In this document: positions 17,091-26,945 of the stretch, in pieces
Layout: each line of letters begins with the position of its first letter
How positions within the stretch are numbered: position 1 is the first letter of the stretch
DNA from: Halobacillus locisalis
GTDB taxonomy: Bacteria > Bacillota > Bacilli > Bacillales > Halobacillaceae
DNA: 64,000 nt
NCBI RefSeq assembly: GCF_013694105.1
Contig: NZ_JACEFG010000003.1
Span: forward strand, 434,001-498,000
Direction: 5' to 3'
The notes under the pieces: generated by a model
The model's database searches: none
What the model saw: only the letters and a program-made list of their open reading frames with translations
Told to the model about the DNA's origin: nothing
Position numbers and translations under genes: made by a program

Positions 17091-17894
17091 TTAGGCTAAT
17101 AGATTCAGTAGTACTTCATTACACTTGTCTTTCTCATCATAAACAAGGCCGTGTCCACTATTTTCAAATGTGACAAAAGTAGAATCTTGGATGTGTTCAT
17201 TTAACTCTACGGAAAATTCGTAGTCGCAAATCTGATCATGCTTGCCGTGCATAAGCAGTGTCGGCACCTTGATCTCGCTCAGCTCATTACGTAAGTCTTC
17301 GTCTCTCAACGACTTCGCACAAGCGATTGTCGCATGAGCAGATGCTTGCATGGCGAGGCCGTGGAACCAATAAGCGAGCTCATCGGATACATCTGTGTGG
17401 AAGAAGTTGCTTCCGAAATCAGCAATTGCAGCCGGGCGATCGTTTTCAATCGCACCGATCAAGCCATCGACCTCTTCCTTTTTCATGCCGAGTGAATACC
17501 CGTCACGCTGGGTGAAGCTCGGTGCGGCAGCGCCCATCAGAATCAACTGCTTCAAGCTGTCGGTCGCATATTTCGTTGCATAGCGGATGGAAATCGGACC
17601 GCCCATGGAGAAACCGGCTAGGAAGAAGTCTTGTAAATCCAGCGCTTCTACTACCATATGGATATCATGTGCTAATGTATTGTAGTCATAGCCGTAAGCT
17701 GGCTTATCCGATTGACCGAAACCTCTCAAATCGATCCCGATGAAACGGTAGCCTTTTTGCGGCAGCAGATTCATCTGGTATTCGAACATCTTGTGATTGA
17801 CGGGCCAGCCATGAATGAAAATGATCGGCTGGCCTTCGCCGATGTCCTCGACAAATAATTTGACTTCAGGTTCGACTTTTACAAACTGTCCCAT
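17091..17894 (-). CDS. Alpha/beta hydrolase
   Basis: A 267-residue protein of the chloroperoxidase/arylesterase-like group. It shows the oxyanion region FIHGWPVN, the nucleophile elbow GFSMGG (Ser about residue 95), the acid in MHGKHDQI and the catalytic His in NSGHGLVY, so the triad is complete. No signal peptide, hence cytoplasmic. The substrate cannot be told from sequence. Monocistronic, with its own terminator. Confidence 0.88.
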   Translation of the reverse strand: MGQFVKVEPEVKLFVEDIGEGQPIIFIHGWPVNHKMFEYQMNLLPQKGYRFIGIDLRGFGQSDKPAYGYDYNTLAHDIHMVVEALDLQDFFLAGFSMGGPISIRYATKYATDSLKQLILMGAAAPSFTQRDGYSLGMKKEEVDGLIGAIENDRPAAIADFGSNFFHTDVSDELAYWFHGLAMQASAHATIACAKSLRDEDLRNELSEIKVPTLLMHGKHDQICDYEFSVELNEHIQDSTFVTFENSGHGLVYDEKDKCNEVLLNLLA

Positions 17895-18036
17895 GTGAAT
17901 AAAACTCCTTTGAATGTAATATAGTGGTTTATTCCCAAGTCTGGTTTAGTAAAAACACACAGATGTTCTCACAAACAGGATGAAGGAAGAAGAGGAAATA
18001 TGGTATGCTACCCGTTGGATGATAGGAGAGAGAAAC

Positions 18037-20226
18037 ATGACAACAATGACCTCTATACAAACAAATGGACGTTTTTTTAATCACTTACAACATAAAAATA
18101 ACTACGATGAAGCGAGCCGCAACTGCATGGTGAATACCGTCAGCCACTTGCTTCATACAAGAACCGATATCAACAAGCCGGGTATGCTGCTCGGTAAGAT
18201 CCAGTCAGGCAAAACACGCACATTCATCGGTGTGATGGGGCTCGCTTACGATCACGGATTTGATGCCGTCATCCTTTTGACAAAGGGGACGAATGCGCTC
18301 GTCAAACAGACCTATGCCCGACTTACGCAAGAGTTCGAGGAGCGGATCGAGGGCGATGACCTGCGTGTCTATGACATTATGGCGATGCCCGAGAATCTCA
18401 GGAAATATGAATTGTCACAGAAGCTTGCCTTCATCGTGAAAAAAGAAACGAAGAACCTTGATCGCATTCGCGAAACGTTTTTTGAAACGTATCCTGAACT
18501 GGCAAAGCGCAAGGTACTGTTCATTGATGACGAGGCGGATTATGCGAGTGTCGCTTATGAACATAAGAAGGATGAGAACGTGACGCATTTGCGCGTGTTG
18601 GCGACGAAAATCAACGCCTTGCGTGAGCAGCTATCGTCGTCCGCCTTTTTACAAGTGACGGCGACCCCATATTCGCTTTATTTGCAACCAGACGATATGA
18701 CGATTCATGAGAACAAAGTCTATCAACCTGTCAGGCCTGCGTTCACAGAGCTTGTACCGGTCCACAATCGATATGTCGGAGGGGAGACGTATTTCGATCA
18801 GGCTGAAGATCCGGATCATTTTGCGTCGCACTTGTATCATGCCGTCTCAGAAAAGGAACTCGATGCGATGAAGAAGATGGACCGTCGCAAAATCAAGATG
18901 GATCAGCTCCTGACCCAAAAGACGATCCCGAACATCCGCCAAGCGGTCATGAATTTCATCGTCGGCAGTGCGATCCGACGCTTTCAGCAACGTCAACTTG
19001 GTCAGAAAGAGCAGAAGTATGCGATGATCATTCACACCGAACGCGGGAAACTGGCGCATGCGTGGCAGGACGAGTTGATCCGGAATATGGAGGATCGGCT
19101 GATTGAAGACGCAAACAAGGAAAGTGAGCTTTTACAAACGTTGACGCGTGACGCCTACGATGATTTGATCGCCTCCGTCCAGACTTTTTCGAGTGTACCG
19201 AAACCAAGCTTTTCCGAAGTTTATCAGGATGTACTGTTTTCTCTGAAAGAAGAGTATTTGATCAGTTCCGTCGTCAATTCGGAAAAAGATGTCCATGAGC
19301 TATTGGATGGTCGTGGCGAACTGCAGTTGCGTGCTCCGATGAACATCTTCATCGGCGGGCAATTGTTGGACCGTGGCGTGACGATCCGTAATATGATCGG
19401 CTTTTTCTACGGACGAAATCCGCGATCTTTCCAGCAGGATACCGTACTTCAACATTCCCGGATGTACGGTGCACGGCCGCTTGAAGACATGGCGGTCACC
19501 CGCTTTTATACGACTCCGAAGATCTATGCGGTCATGAAGCAAATTCACGAGTTCGACTCTGAATTGAGACGCGCCTTTGAACGCGGGGGTCACGAGCAAG
19601 GTGTCGTATTTATCCAGAAGGAAGAGAATAACCGCATCCTACCATGCAGCCCGAACAAGATTCTATTATCGAGTCTGACGATGATCCAACCACACAAGCG
19701 TATGCTGCCGGTCGGTTTCCAAACGGGCTACAAAACGTACATCCAACCGACCGTAAAGAAGGTGGATGATTGGGTGGCATCGTTAAAAACACGTGCGGTG
19801 GATGAAAAGGAAGGCGCCTACCTCGTGCCTGCCACATCTGCGAGAGAAATCCTTAGGGCGATTCATTCGACGCTAGAAATGGAGGAGGGGCGCGATTTTC
19901 ATTTAGATGAATACGAAAGCGTCCTCGATTATTTGACGACAGAAAATGAAGAGGGGGCCTACGTCTGGCTCGTCGTCAGGAAAAAACGTCAGATCAAGCG
20001 TCTGAATGGGGCCGGCAAGTTTGAAAACTCACCGGATACCCCGGGAAGCGGACAGGGAGAATTGAGTATCGCTAGACGTGTAGCTGAAGATCATCCCGCC
20101 ATGATTTTACTAAGGCAGGAAGGGAAGAAAGAGCACGGCTGGCGCGGCACGCCGTTCTGGTGGCCCGTCCTCGTCGCCCAACAGAACACGACCCCGACGG
20201 TTTTTGCCAAGAAGACAGTTAAATAA
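18037..20226 (+). CDS. Stand-alone Z1-domain SF2-type ATPase
   Basis: Start at ATG 18037, which has AGGAGAGAG upstream; the frame is open earlier but without a site. The 729-residue protein has Walker A GKIQSGKT (53-60), Walker B LFIDDEAD (D164-D168), motif III TATP (208-211), and a Z1 domain with GGQLLDRG (from G440) and QHSRMYGAR (from Q472, candidate arginine fingers R475/R480). Z1 proteins are SF2-helicase-like ATPases found with methylase, MutL-like ATPase or nuclease genes in putative defence loci. Here the neighbours are ordinary, so its role is open. Confidence 0.85.
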   Translation: MTTMTSIQTNGRFFNHLQHKNNYDEASRNCMVNTVSHLLHTRTDINKPGMLLGKIQSGKTRTFIGVMGLAYDHGFDAVILLTKGTNALVKQTYARLTQEFEERIEGDDLRVYDIMAMPENLRKYELSQKLAFIVKKETKNLDRIRETFFETYPELAKRKVLFIDDEADYASVAYEHKKDENVTHLRVLATKINALREQLSSSAFLQVTATPYSLYLQPDDMTIHENKVYQPVRPAFTELVPVHNRYVGGETYFDQAEDPDHFASHLYHAVSEKELDAMKKMDRRKIKMDQLLTQKTIPNIRQAVMNFIVGSAIRRFQQRQLGQKEQKYAMIIHTERGKLAHAWQDELIRNMEDRLIEDANKESELLQTLTRDAYDDLIASVQTFSSVPKPSFSEVYQDVLFSLKEEYLISSVVNSEKDVHELLDGRGELQLRAPMNIFIGGQLLDRGVTIRNMIGFFYGRNPRSFQQDTVLQHSRMYGARPLEDMAVTRFYTTPKIYAVMKQIHEFDSELRRAFERGGHEQGVVFIQKEENNRILPCSPNKILLSSLTMIQPHKRMLPVGFQTGYKTYIQPTVKKVDDWVASLKTRAVDEKEGAYLVPATSAREILRAIHSTLEMEEGRDFHLDEYESVLDYLTTENEEGAYVWLVVRKKRQIKRLNGAGKFENSPDTPGSGQGELSIARRVAEDHPAMILLRQEGKKEHGWRGTPFWWPVLVAQQNTTPTVFAKKTVK

Positions 20227-20235
20227 AGAATAGAA

Positions 20236-20271
20236 AAAAGCCTCGAGCGTATCATCACGCTCGAGGCTTTT
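20236..20271 (+). terminator. Terminator of the Z1 gene
   Basis: AAAAGCCTCGAGCGT and ACGCTCGAGGCTTTT form a perfect 15-base stem with an ATCATC loop, 9 bases after the stop. Confidence 0.93.
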
Positions 20272-20294
20272 CACTCTAATGAAGGAGTCTGCGA

Positions 20295-20696
20295 AAAGGT
20301 TCTGTTTATAAATATAAGAATACCGTGGGAGGGAAAACGACTCGCTTTCCACGGGGAAACGCCAAGCCGCATCTTAGCCTTCCCGTCGCTGCGGGTCTTG
20401 CCTTGTTTCTTTTTCCGGTAGTAGTCTCGCCGTTTCCACTCCCACTATGCTACAAATAGTGGGAACAGAACCTCGCCAAACATGGTGCTGTCATCCGTAG
20501 AGCACCTCATTGTAGTGTACATAGAGGTTCAGCCTTGTTATTGTGAGGTGGCTTGGAAATGGCGACACTCCTGCAGGATCCTGAGGCTTGGGTGAGATCC
20601 CGCAGGTCGCGGAGCAATCGAGGAAGCTCACCGCCTCCTGCGAAAAGAAAGTTGTTTCCACGCCACCGGCCCCTTTTCATTTTGGAAGAACCGAAA
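20295..20696 (-). repeat. Composite A-B dispersed repeat, copy 3 (inverted)
   Basis: Same composite in opposite orientation. Module B lies first, with arms AAGGTTCTGTT (20296-20306) and AACAGAACCT (20464-20473). Module A follows, with the degenerate arm GGTGGCTTGGAAATG (20547-20561) and the arm TTTCCACGCCACC (ending 20667), then GGAAGAACCG. The A interior matches copies 1 and 2 closely; the B interior differs more. It lies between the Z1 terminator and the end of the chemotaxis receptor gene. Confidence 0.8.
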
Positions 20697-20705
20697 GCAG
20701 CTTTC

Positions 20706-22190
20706 TCATTGATCGGCCATTTGACTTCTTAAGGCTTCGGCTTGTTCGGCCGTTTCCTTCATAGAAGCTGCAACCCGACCATTATCCGTGTTCAGCGTTT
20801 CGACGGTGGCGCTCATTTCTTCCATGCTGGCACTCGCTTCTTCAATGATGCTGGCAAGCTCAGCGGTGGATTGGTCCACTTCCGTACTATTCTGCATCAC
20901 GTCATTAGCAATCTTTTCGGTTTCGGCAAAATTGGACGTGATGTGATCGATACTTGTCTTCAGCTTCGCAAAATAGCTGGTGATCTCTTTTGATGAGTCG
21001 TGGATGGAATCGATCTTCTGCTCACTCGTTTCCATTTTGGTCAACGTTTCTTGATTGTTCTGGTTTACCTGCGTCAAGTTGCTCGTAATCTGAGCGGCAG
21101 TATCGTTCGTCATCTCCGCAAGCTTACGGATTTCATCGGCCACGACGGAGAAGCCTTTTCCTGCCTCTCCTGCACGAGCCGCTTCAATCGACGCATTCAA
21201 AGCAAGTAAGTTCGTCTGTTCAGATATTTGCGTGATTTGGCCAGAGAACGAATTGGTTTCTTTCACTTTCTGACTCAAATGTTGGAACGTCTTATTCAAG
21301 TCATGGATGAAGGAGCGGATCTCTTCTGTGTCCTCCGTGAATTCCTCCACCTTCTGTTCTCCGTCGACCGTCAGTTGAGTCGCTTGCTCCGATTCCACAG
21401 TCAGCGCCTGAATCGAATCGCTCAACTGTTGCATCGCTTCATGAGAAGTAGAAGAATGAGAGGAGATGCTTCCGATTTGCTCACTCTGTTGCTGGCTCCC
21501 GGCCGCCATCTCCATCAACGCCTGCTTCATTTCACCTTGCGCTTCGACATTCGTTTGGACACGAGTGTTGACACTTGAAACGCTCTCAATGATGGACGAT
21601 ACACTCGTTTCCAGTTTTTCCTTCAATCGTCTCTGTTTGACCGAATGCTCTTCCGATTCATATAACAAACGCTCCATCTCACGTTCTTGGCGGATATTCA
21701 AGTGAATCAACACCCCAAGCAGGACGCCTGATAGAAGATACGTCAAGAAGATCGTCGGTGTATTCGTTGCAAGACCCGCGGTTTCTTTTGTTCCATAAAG
21801 CAATGTCAGAATGATCGTCGTCAGCCCGAGCATATACCCAATCGCGAACACGATCCGTTTGAAATGGATGACAGAGAAAATCGTCAGGAAATACGTAACG
21901 AGGATGACCATCCAGCCTCCCCCCGCAAAGAAAACACCGACCATCGTGAACACATTCGTCAGCGTAACGGCGAGATAAGGGAAGAGGTGGTACTTTTTCA
22001 AAAGGAACTGAAGGCCAACGAACAATAGAGAAAACACAATGATCTCCGAACCGAAGATGTATAGCGCTTCGGTGTTGTTCTCAAAAAAAGATTTGGCGAA
22101 AGCGGCCACTAAGGATACAGAAAAGACGATGAACATCAGGATGTTCTTCTTCTTCGTATCATGCAATCGCATTGTTTCAACAGTATTCAT
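20706..22190 (-). CDS. Membrane methyl-accepting chemotaxis protein
   Basis: A 494-residue receptor with about six membrane helices in residues 17-165 and no large extracellular sensor, then a long cytoplasmic coiled coil. The signalling hairpin tip ([20 protein letters not shown] onward) is at about 322-358. Such receptors signal to CheA/CheW; the compact membrane domain suggests sensing within or at the membrane. ATG at 22190 follows GAGAGGA. The stop lies only about 10 bases from repeat copy 3, so its terminator is not obvious. Confidence 0.9.
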   Translation of the reverse strand: MNTVETMRLHDTKKKNILMFIVFSVSLVAAFAKSFFENNTEALYIFGSEIIVFSLLFVGLQFLLKKYHLFPYLAVTLTNVFTMVGVFFAGGGWMVILVTYFLTIFSVIHFKRIVFAIGYMLGLTTIILTLLYGTKETAGLATNTPTIFLTYLLSGVLLGVLIHLNIRQEREMERLLYESEEHSVKQRRLKEKLETSVSSIIESVSSVNTRVQTNVEAQGEMKQALMEMAAGSQQQSEQIGSISSHSSTSHEAMQQLSDSIQALTVESEQATQLTVDGEQKVEEFTEDTEEIRSFIHDLNKTFQHLSQKVKETNSFSGQITQISEQTNLLALNASIEAARAGEAGKGFSVVADEIRKLAEMTNDTAAQITSNLTQVNQNNQETLTKMETSEQKIDSIHDSSKEITSYFAKLKTSIDHITSNFAETEKIANDVMQNSTEVDQSTAELASIIEEASASMEEMSATVETLNTDNGRVAASMKETAEQAEALRSQMADQ

Positions 22191-22217
22191 AACATCGATC
22201 CTCTCAGATGGAAGTGA

Positions 22218-22985
22218 TTAAGGGCGAATATCCGATTTGAACGTTGTAAACCCGTCATCAGCCATGACGATCGTTCCATTCATGACGTTACCGGCATCCG
22301 AAGCAAGGAATCCGACGACATTGGCGATTTCTTCAGGTTCAATCATTTTACGGCGTAGTTGTTGACTTTCCATATATTCTAGAAGTCCCGCTTTGCGGTA
22401 TCCCTCGACGATGTCCGTATTGACGCCACCTGGTCCGACACCGACCACGCGGATACCATAAGGCGCAAGTTCAAGCGCGCCGTGCTTCGTCAAGGTCACA
22501 ACAGCCCCTTTTGCCGCTTGATATCCCGTGACACCGAGCGTGCCGACGAAACCGAAGACGGATGCATTGTTGATGATGACGCCTTCCACACCTAGTTCTT
22601 TCATTTTCCGAGCCGCTGCCAACATGCCGTAATAGACGCCATGTTGATTGACATCCACGACTTTATGGTAGTCTTCAATCGAGTGCTCTAAGAAATTTTT
22701 GTTGACGCCGATGCCTGCATTATTGAACATCACATCGATCGTGCCATATGTATCGACCGTATAATCGACAAGGGCTTCTACGTCTTCAAATTGGGAGACG
22801 TCTGTACGCTTGAATACCGCCTCGCCTCCCGCAGAGCCAATCTCTTCAGCTAGGGCTGAACCCTTTTCTTCATTTACATCAGCGATCACGACCTTTGCCC
22901 CATTGCTTGAAAAATGCAAGGCAGTCGCTCTACCAATTCCGTCGGCTCCCCCAGTAATGACAGCCACTTTGTTATCTAATATCAT
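22218..22985 (-). CDS. Short-chain dehydrogenase/reductase
   Basis: A 255-residue classical SDR: TGGADGIGRAT cofactor site, NNAGIG, catalytic region YQAAK, and VGPGGVNTDIVE in the substrate-side loop. NAD(P)-dependent oxidoreductase of unknown substrate. ATG preceded by AGGGGGAC. Lies 27 bases upstream of the chemotaxis receptor gene on the same strand, so possibly co-transcribed. Confidence 0.88.
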   Translation of the reverse strand: MILDNKVAVITGGADGIGRATALHFSSNGAKVVIADVNEEKGSALAEEIGSAGGEAVFKRTDVSQFEDVEALVDYTVDTYGTIDVMFNNAGIGVNKNFLEHSIEDYHKVVDVNQHGVYYGMLAAARKMKELGVEGVIINNASVFGFVGTLGVTGYQAAKGAVVTLTKHGALELAPYGIRVVGVGPGGVNTDIVEGYRKAGLLEYMESQQLRRKMIEPEEIANVVGFLASDAGNVMNGTIVMADDGFTTFKSDIRP

Positions 22986-23156
22986 TTTTACGTCCCCCTG
23001 TATTAAAAAATCACACTTACCTTATTTCGACACATTCATCCAAAAGTTTACATCTAAATCCTAAATTTTTGTTTTTTGTAAGACGCTGTTAAAAATGGGT
23101 GCTTAGAGATAAAATAAAAGAAGAAGGATTTTTCAGCAGAGAAAGGACGTGGTCGT

Positions 23157-23507
23157 ATGGTAGATGAACAAAAACTGATTCAACAGCATTTAGCCAACGA
23201 ACGGACCTACCTGGCATGGATCCGGACAGCGATCGCACTCGTTGGTGTCGGATTTCTAGCGACCACACTACATTTGAACACGATAACGGACATGAGCTCA
23301 TTCGGAGCCGACTTATCGGTCATCGTCAGTCTTTCTTCACTATTCCTCGGGGCCATGACCATCATCGGCGCCACGATCAACTATTACCAAACGAGGCGAA
23401 ACATCAACGAAAGCCGCTTTGAATCCTCACACCGGATCATCGTCTTCATGACGAGTGTTGTCGTGTTGCTGGTGCTGCTGGTGTCGGCTTATCTCTTGTT
23501 CGCGTGA
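23157..23507 (+). CDS. DUF202 family membrane protein (YidH-like)
   Basis: 116 residues with the DUF202 signature LANERTYLAWIRTAIAL at about residues 13-29, two further membrane helices, and a basic loop (YQTRRNINESR). DUF202 proteins are small inner-membrane proteins of unknown function. ATG preceded by GAAAGGACGTGG. Monocistronic. Confidence 0.88.
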   Translation: MVDEQKLIQQHLANERTYLAWIRTAIALVGVGFLATTLHLNTITDMSSFGADLSVIVSLSSLFLGAMTIIGATINYYQTRRNINESRFESSHRIIVFMTSVVVLLVLLVSAYLLFA

Positions 23508-23966
23508 GCTAAGGTTGATGTTTATTCACCACCTTAAGACGCTTTTGCTTTCTCGATCTTTGTAAAACGGCTTTAATAGGGGCCCTTAAGCCGTATTGAA
23601 TCCAAACTATAATGGAAATCGTCTTATGGTCGAGGTTTAGAGCGGTTTCAGGTTCGGAATGTCCAACATAACGTTTTAAGCCCTCTTTATGCACATGAAC
23701 ATACACTCCTGGACCGTGGATTAGACTTGAATGATCTGATCTGATTCTGTTGTTTGTGAACCAATGAGCTAACACAAGAACCGTCCCTCCGTTTGATAAA
23801 ATGAAGAGGGACTAACGATATCCGTTAGTAAATCTTGTATAATGGGTATGGAGTATAAATCGGTGTTCAACATCATGTAATTGTAGAAGAGAATCTTGCC
23901 CTTCCTAGACTTTTCTTCTCCGTGTAACGCGACTGTTCAGTAACTATTCAGAGGAGGTTCCGATGG
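23508..23966. other. Intergenic region with AGAACCGTCCC motif
   Basis: A reverse-strand open frame (23509-23775) exists, but its product is basic, low in typical domain features and begins at a GTG inside a repeated motif, so I do not call it. AGAACCGTCCC...ATAAAATGA at 23777-23804 matches 860-882. A TATAAT at about 23834 could be a -10 box for the gene at 23967, without a clear -35. Confidence 0.35.
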
Positions 23967-24248
23967 TTGATTATGATGAACGATAATGAAAAAGAAACCT
24001 ATGACGACCTTATGAATTCCTTTAAGAATGCTCAATCGATAGAGGAGAGCCGCCATTATTTTGTTGAAATCCAACGGTACTTAGACAAGTCACCTACCAA
24101 TGAGCTATCCATTACGAAGCCGCAATGGGAGGAGTATCACCAGTTGAGAAAGGAATTACTTGATTCTACTTCAAAGAAGGAAGTCCGCTACTATGAAGAT
24201 CAGATCCATGAATGGTTGAATAAAATCCACGAATCAAATCTGACATAA
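23967..24248 (+). CDS. Small helical hypothetical protein, 93 aa
   Basis: The ribosome binding site GAGGAGG (23951) is best spaced for the TTG at 23967; ATGs at 23973 and 23976 are alternatives. An overlapping out-of-frame ATG at 23963 encodes only seven codons. The product is charged and helical, with two similar halves (SIEESRHYFVEIQRYLDK against SKKEVRYYEDQIHEWLNK), suggesting an internal duplication of a helix pair. Function unknown. Confidence 0.6.
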   Translation: MIMMNDNEKETYDDLMNSFKNAQSIEESRHYFVEIQRYLDKSPTNELSITKPQWEEYHQLRKELLDSTSKKEVRYYEDQIHEWLNKIHESNLT

Positions 24249-24465
24249 GTTGCTAATCTAGATATTTTTTTGAAAAATAGTATTTATTTTCTGAAAATTC
24301 TATTGTATACTTTATATGTGGTGTTCATTATAGTGGACACTCCTACTGAAAAAAATAACGGACTTAAACGAAGCGGTCAGCTTGGTTGAGGATTTAGTGC
24401 ATAGTAGCTTATGTTTCTAAGTTTTTACCAGTTGCCGTTTTTTTGGTCTAGGGGGGAACGTTCTT

Positions 24466-24795
24466 TTGAATATGTTGATTGTTGCTGGGTGCATCGGGGG
24501 TATAACAGGCGTTGTCTCTCATTTAATGAGAAATGGTAAAGTGCTGATCTTCCCTAAAAAAAGAGCACGTCCCAGGGGAATCTACTTAGGGTTTTTGGCT
24601 GACTTTCTTATTGGGGCGGCAGCTTCAGTATTCGCCGTAACCTACTTGACCACTGAGCCTGAGGTATTAAGAACGACGATCGGAATTTCTATATTAGCGG
24701 GGATGACAGCAGAGAACGTTTTATTGAAAAGGGAATTGAATATAGAAAAGGCGAAAGTAGAAGGATTGGATCGTATCAATCAGAGACTTAAATAG
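24466..24795 (+). CDS. Small membrane protein, DUF4257-like
   Basis: 109 residues with a short N-terminal hydrophobic helix, a basic loop (KVLIFPKKRARPRG) and a second helix pair (YLGFLADFLIGAAASVFAVTYL), ending in a charged coiled tail. This pattern resembles DUF4257 proteins of Bacillales. Start is TTG at 24466 with AGGGGGGAAC upstream; the ATG two codons later is possible. Function unknown. Confidence 0.65.
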   Translation: MNMLIVAGCIGGITGVVSHLMRNGKVLIFPKKRARPRGIYLGFLADFLIGAAASVFAVTYLTTEPEVLRTTIGISILAGMTAENVLLKRELNIEKAKVEGLDRINQRLK

Positions 24796-25039
24796 ATTTT
24801 GACACCTCCAATCCTTATTTTTTTCAGAATGAATATGTAATCGAATCCTATTCTTCACCTACTATGACCTCAAAAGGATCTCCTCCCCCTAACATTCTTT
24901 AGATTGAATCTTCCACTTATCCCATTACATAGATTGTCAAATCAAACCCATCCTTTTAAGTTAACGTAGAGATTTTTAATGAGTCTGTCATCATAATAGT
25001 GAAAAGATATAAGAAACAATGAAAAATGAAAAGAGGTGT

Positions 25040-25525
25040 ATGGAAAATATGAATGTATCGATCCGAAAAGCCGAACAGGTCGATTACAAGTCGTTGTTGC
25101 CATTATTTAGACAAGTTCATGAACTCCACGTTTCAGTTCGACCAGATTTATACAAAGAGAATGCGACGCCAGTTGTGCAAGGATTATTTGAAAGTCAGCT
25201 GAGCGATGATCATCAACATATTTTTGTCGCCACTTTAGGCGATGAGGTAGTCGGAGTGATTGTAACAAAGGAAGAAGAGATCTCTGAGAATTCGTTTGTC
25301 AAAGCGAGGAAGGTCTTCGTCATAAACAATTTGTGCGTAGCTGAAAAGCATAGAAAGAAGGGAATCGCCAAACGACTCCCCCAATACACTTTCGACTTTG
25401 GAAAAGGTCTAGGAGTCGATAGTATTGAACTAGGTGTATCAGAGAAAAATACTTCGGCCATCGAATTCTATGAGTCTATTGGGATGACGACCAAGAGTAG
25501 GAAGATGGAGTTTATAGTAAAATAG
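25040..25525 (+). CDS. GNAT family N-acetyltransferase
   Basis: About 160 residues. The GNAT acetyl-CoA segment is visible (VINNLCVAEKHRKKGIAKRL; the usual Q/RxxGxG/A reads RKKGIA), then GVSEKNTSAIEFYESIGM. Start is uncertain among ATGs at 25019, 25040 and 25049, because AGAGG lies 3 bases before 25040 and 12 before 25049. Substrate unknown. Followed by a hairpin that looks like its terminator. Confidence 0.82.
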   Translation: MENMNVSIRKAEQVDYKSLLPLFRQVHELHVSVRPDLYKENATPVVQGLFESQLSDDHQHIFVATLGDEVVGVIVTKEEEISENSFVKARKVFVINNLCVAEKHRKKGIAKRLPQYTFDFGKGLGVDSIELGVSEKNTSAIEFYESIGMTTKSRKMEFIVK

Positions 25526-25526
25526 A

Positions 25527-25554
25527 AGAATTCTCTAGTTGGAGGATTCTTTTT
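25527..25554 (+). terminator. Terminator after the GNAT gene
   Basis: AGAATTCTC pairs with GAGGATTCT (one mismatch) and is followed by TTTT, 2 bases after the stop codon. Confidence 0.6.
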
Positions 25555-25636
25555 GGGTTATGAATGTTTTGTGACAGCTACAATTCCTGACAGGTTATTT
25601 CCAATTTTTGTAGAAAGGTTCTTAAGTGGAGGTGTT

Positions 25637-26881
25637 ACGATTCATCAAACAAGCATTTCTCAAAAAAAGAATTCTTACTTATTACTATTTGGACTTGGAA
25701 TTTCTACCTTAGGAGACTTCATTTATCTTGTAGCCATTAACGTTCTAGTCTTGCAACTAACGGGATCAGCTGCAGCCGTGGCCGGTTTGTGGATTATAGG
25801 ACCCATTGCTTCCATCCTCACGAAATTTTGGTCTGGGAGTATGATCGATCGCTTAAATCTACGAAAGATCATGATAGCGACAGACATGATTCGAGCACTT
25901 TTAGTCGCCATCATTCCTTTCTTCAGCTCGATATGGCTGATCTATGTCTGTCTTTTCTTCCTTTCTATTTCAAAAGCATTCTTTGAGCCTTCCGCCATCA
26001 GCTATATCACGCATGTGGTTCCAGAGAATGGACGGAAGCGATTCAACTCGTTCAGGAGCTTGATTACATCAAGTGCTTTTCTGATTGGTCCTGCCATTTC
26101 CGGAGCCCTGCTCCTTATAACCTCTGTTCATGTGTCGATTTGGATCAATTCAATCTCCTTTATGGTTTCGGCTGTTATGGTGTATTTCTTACCGAACGTG
26201 AATGGGGAGACTAATATAACGGAGCGTAAACTTAGTTTGGGCGTTTTGAGAAAGGATTGGAAAGACGTATTTCACTTCAGTCAGCGTAACGGTTTTATTG
26301 TAAAAGTGTACTCCATCGCTCAGTTGTTTATGATTGTGGCACTTGGAATGGATGCTCAAGAGGTCGTCTTTACTCAGCAGGTTCTGAACCTTTCTGAGAC
26401 AGATTACGGCCTGCTCATAAGTCTCACAGGTGTTGGCTCTATTTTAGGAGCGGCCACGGTGTCCTTCGCGGCCAAAAAGTTGTCGATCAAAGCTTTGCTG
26501 TCCAGTGGGTATTTGATGGTGGCGATAGGCTATCTCATCTATGCTTTTTCCTTTTCCTTCTGGTCTGTTGCGTTTGGATTTATGGTCTTAGGTTTTTTCA
26601 ATGCATTCTCTGGGACTGGATTTATGACGTTCTATCAAAACAACGTTCCAGTAAAGATGATGGGGAGGATCTCGAGCATATACGGAACGTTTCAAAGTGT
26701 TCTCCAAATTGTATTCATATTGCTGATCGGTTTTACAGGTGATATTGTACCGGTTCGATACAGCATCATAGCGGCTTCGACATTGATGTTGGTGCTGAGT
26801 GTTTGGCAAATCAAACTGGTTCTTATGCCGAGCAAGTCTGTGTATTTTGAGGAAAAAACGGAACTTAAAAGCACTTCTTAA
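25637..26881 (+). CDS. MFS efflux transporter with non-canonical start
   Basis: About 414 residues with the 12-helix pattern of the macrolide-efflux (MefA-like) MFS group; the loop 2-3 motif appears as KFWSGSMIDRLNLRK. The natural N-terminus is TIHQTSISQKKNSYL; there GGAGGT (25629) is followed by ACG at 25637 and ATT at 25640 with no ATG/GTG/TTG nearby. A TTG at 25553 keeps the frame open and has GGAGGA upstream, but it lies within the preceding terminator hairpin. Either a rare start codon is used or the start was lost by mutation. The pump's substrate is unknown. Confidence 0.8.
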   Translation, partial: TIHQTSISQKKNSYLLLFGLGISTLGDFIYLVAINVLVLQLTGSAAAVAGLWIIGPIASILTKFWSGSMIDRLNLRKIMIATDMIRALLVAIIPFFSSIWLIYVCLFFLSISKAFFEPSAISYITHVVPENGRKRFNSFRSLITSSAFLIGPAISGALLLITSVHVSIWINSISFMVSAVMVYFLPNVNGETNITERKLSLGVLRKDWKDVFHFSQRNGFIVKVYSIAQLFMIVALGMDAQEVVFTQQVLNLSETDYGLLISLTGVGSILGAATVSFAAKKLSIKALLSSGYLMVAIGYLIYAFSFSFWSVAFGFMVLGFFNAFSGTGFMTFYQNNVPVKMMGRISSIYGTFQSVLQIVFILLIGFTGDIVPVRYSIIAASTLMLVLSVWQIKLVLMPSKSVYFEEKTELKSTS

Positions 26882-26945
26882 CGTTTTAGGTGCAAATACC
26901 GTAAGTAACAATCTAAAGGAACTAGAATTAGAAGGAGCGATCAAA

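Noticed and set aside
23509-23775. Reverse-strand 88-codon open frame
   Set aside because: Begins at a GTG inside a repeated GGGACGGTTCTTG motif, has no RBS, and the product shows no recognisable domain.
26799-26945. Upstream extension of the TraB-like gene resembling a winged-helix segment (VSNNLKELELEGA)
   Set aside because: It overlaps the MFS gene end in another frame, and the well-spaced RBS points to TTG 26946.
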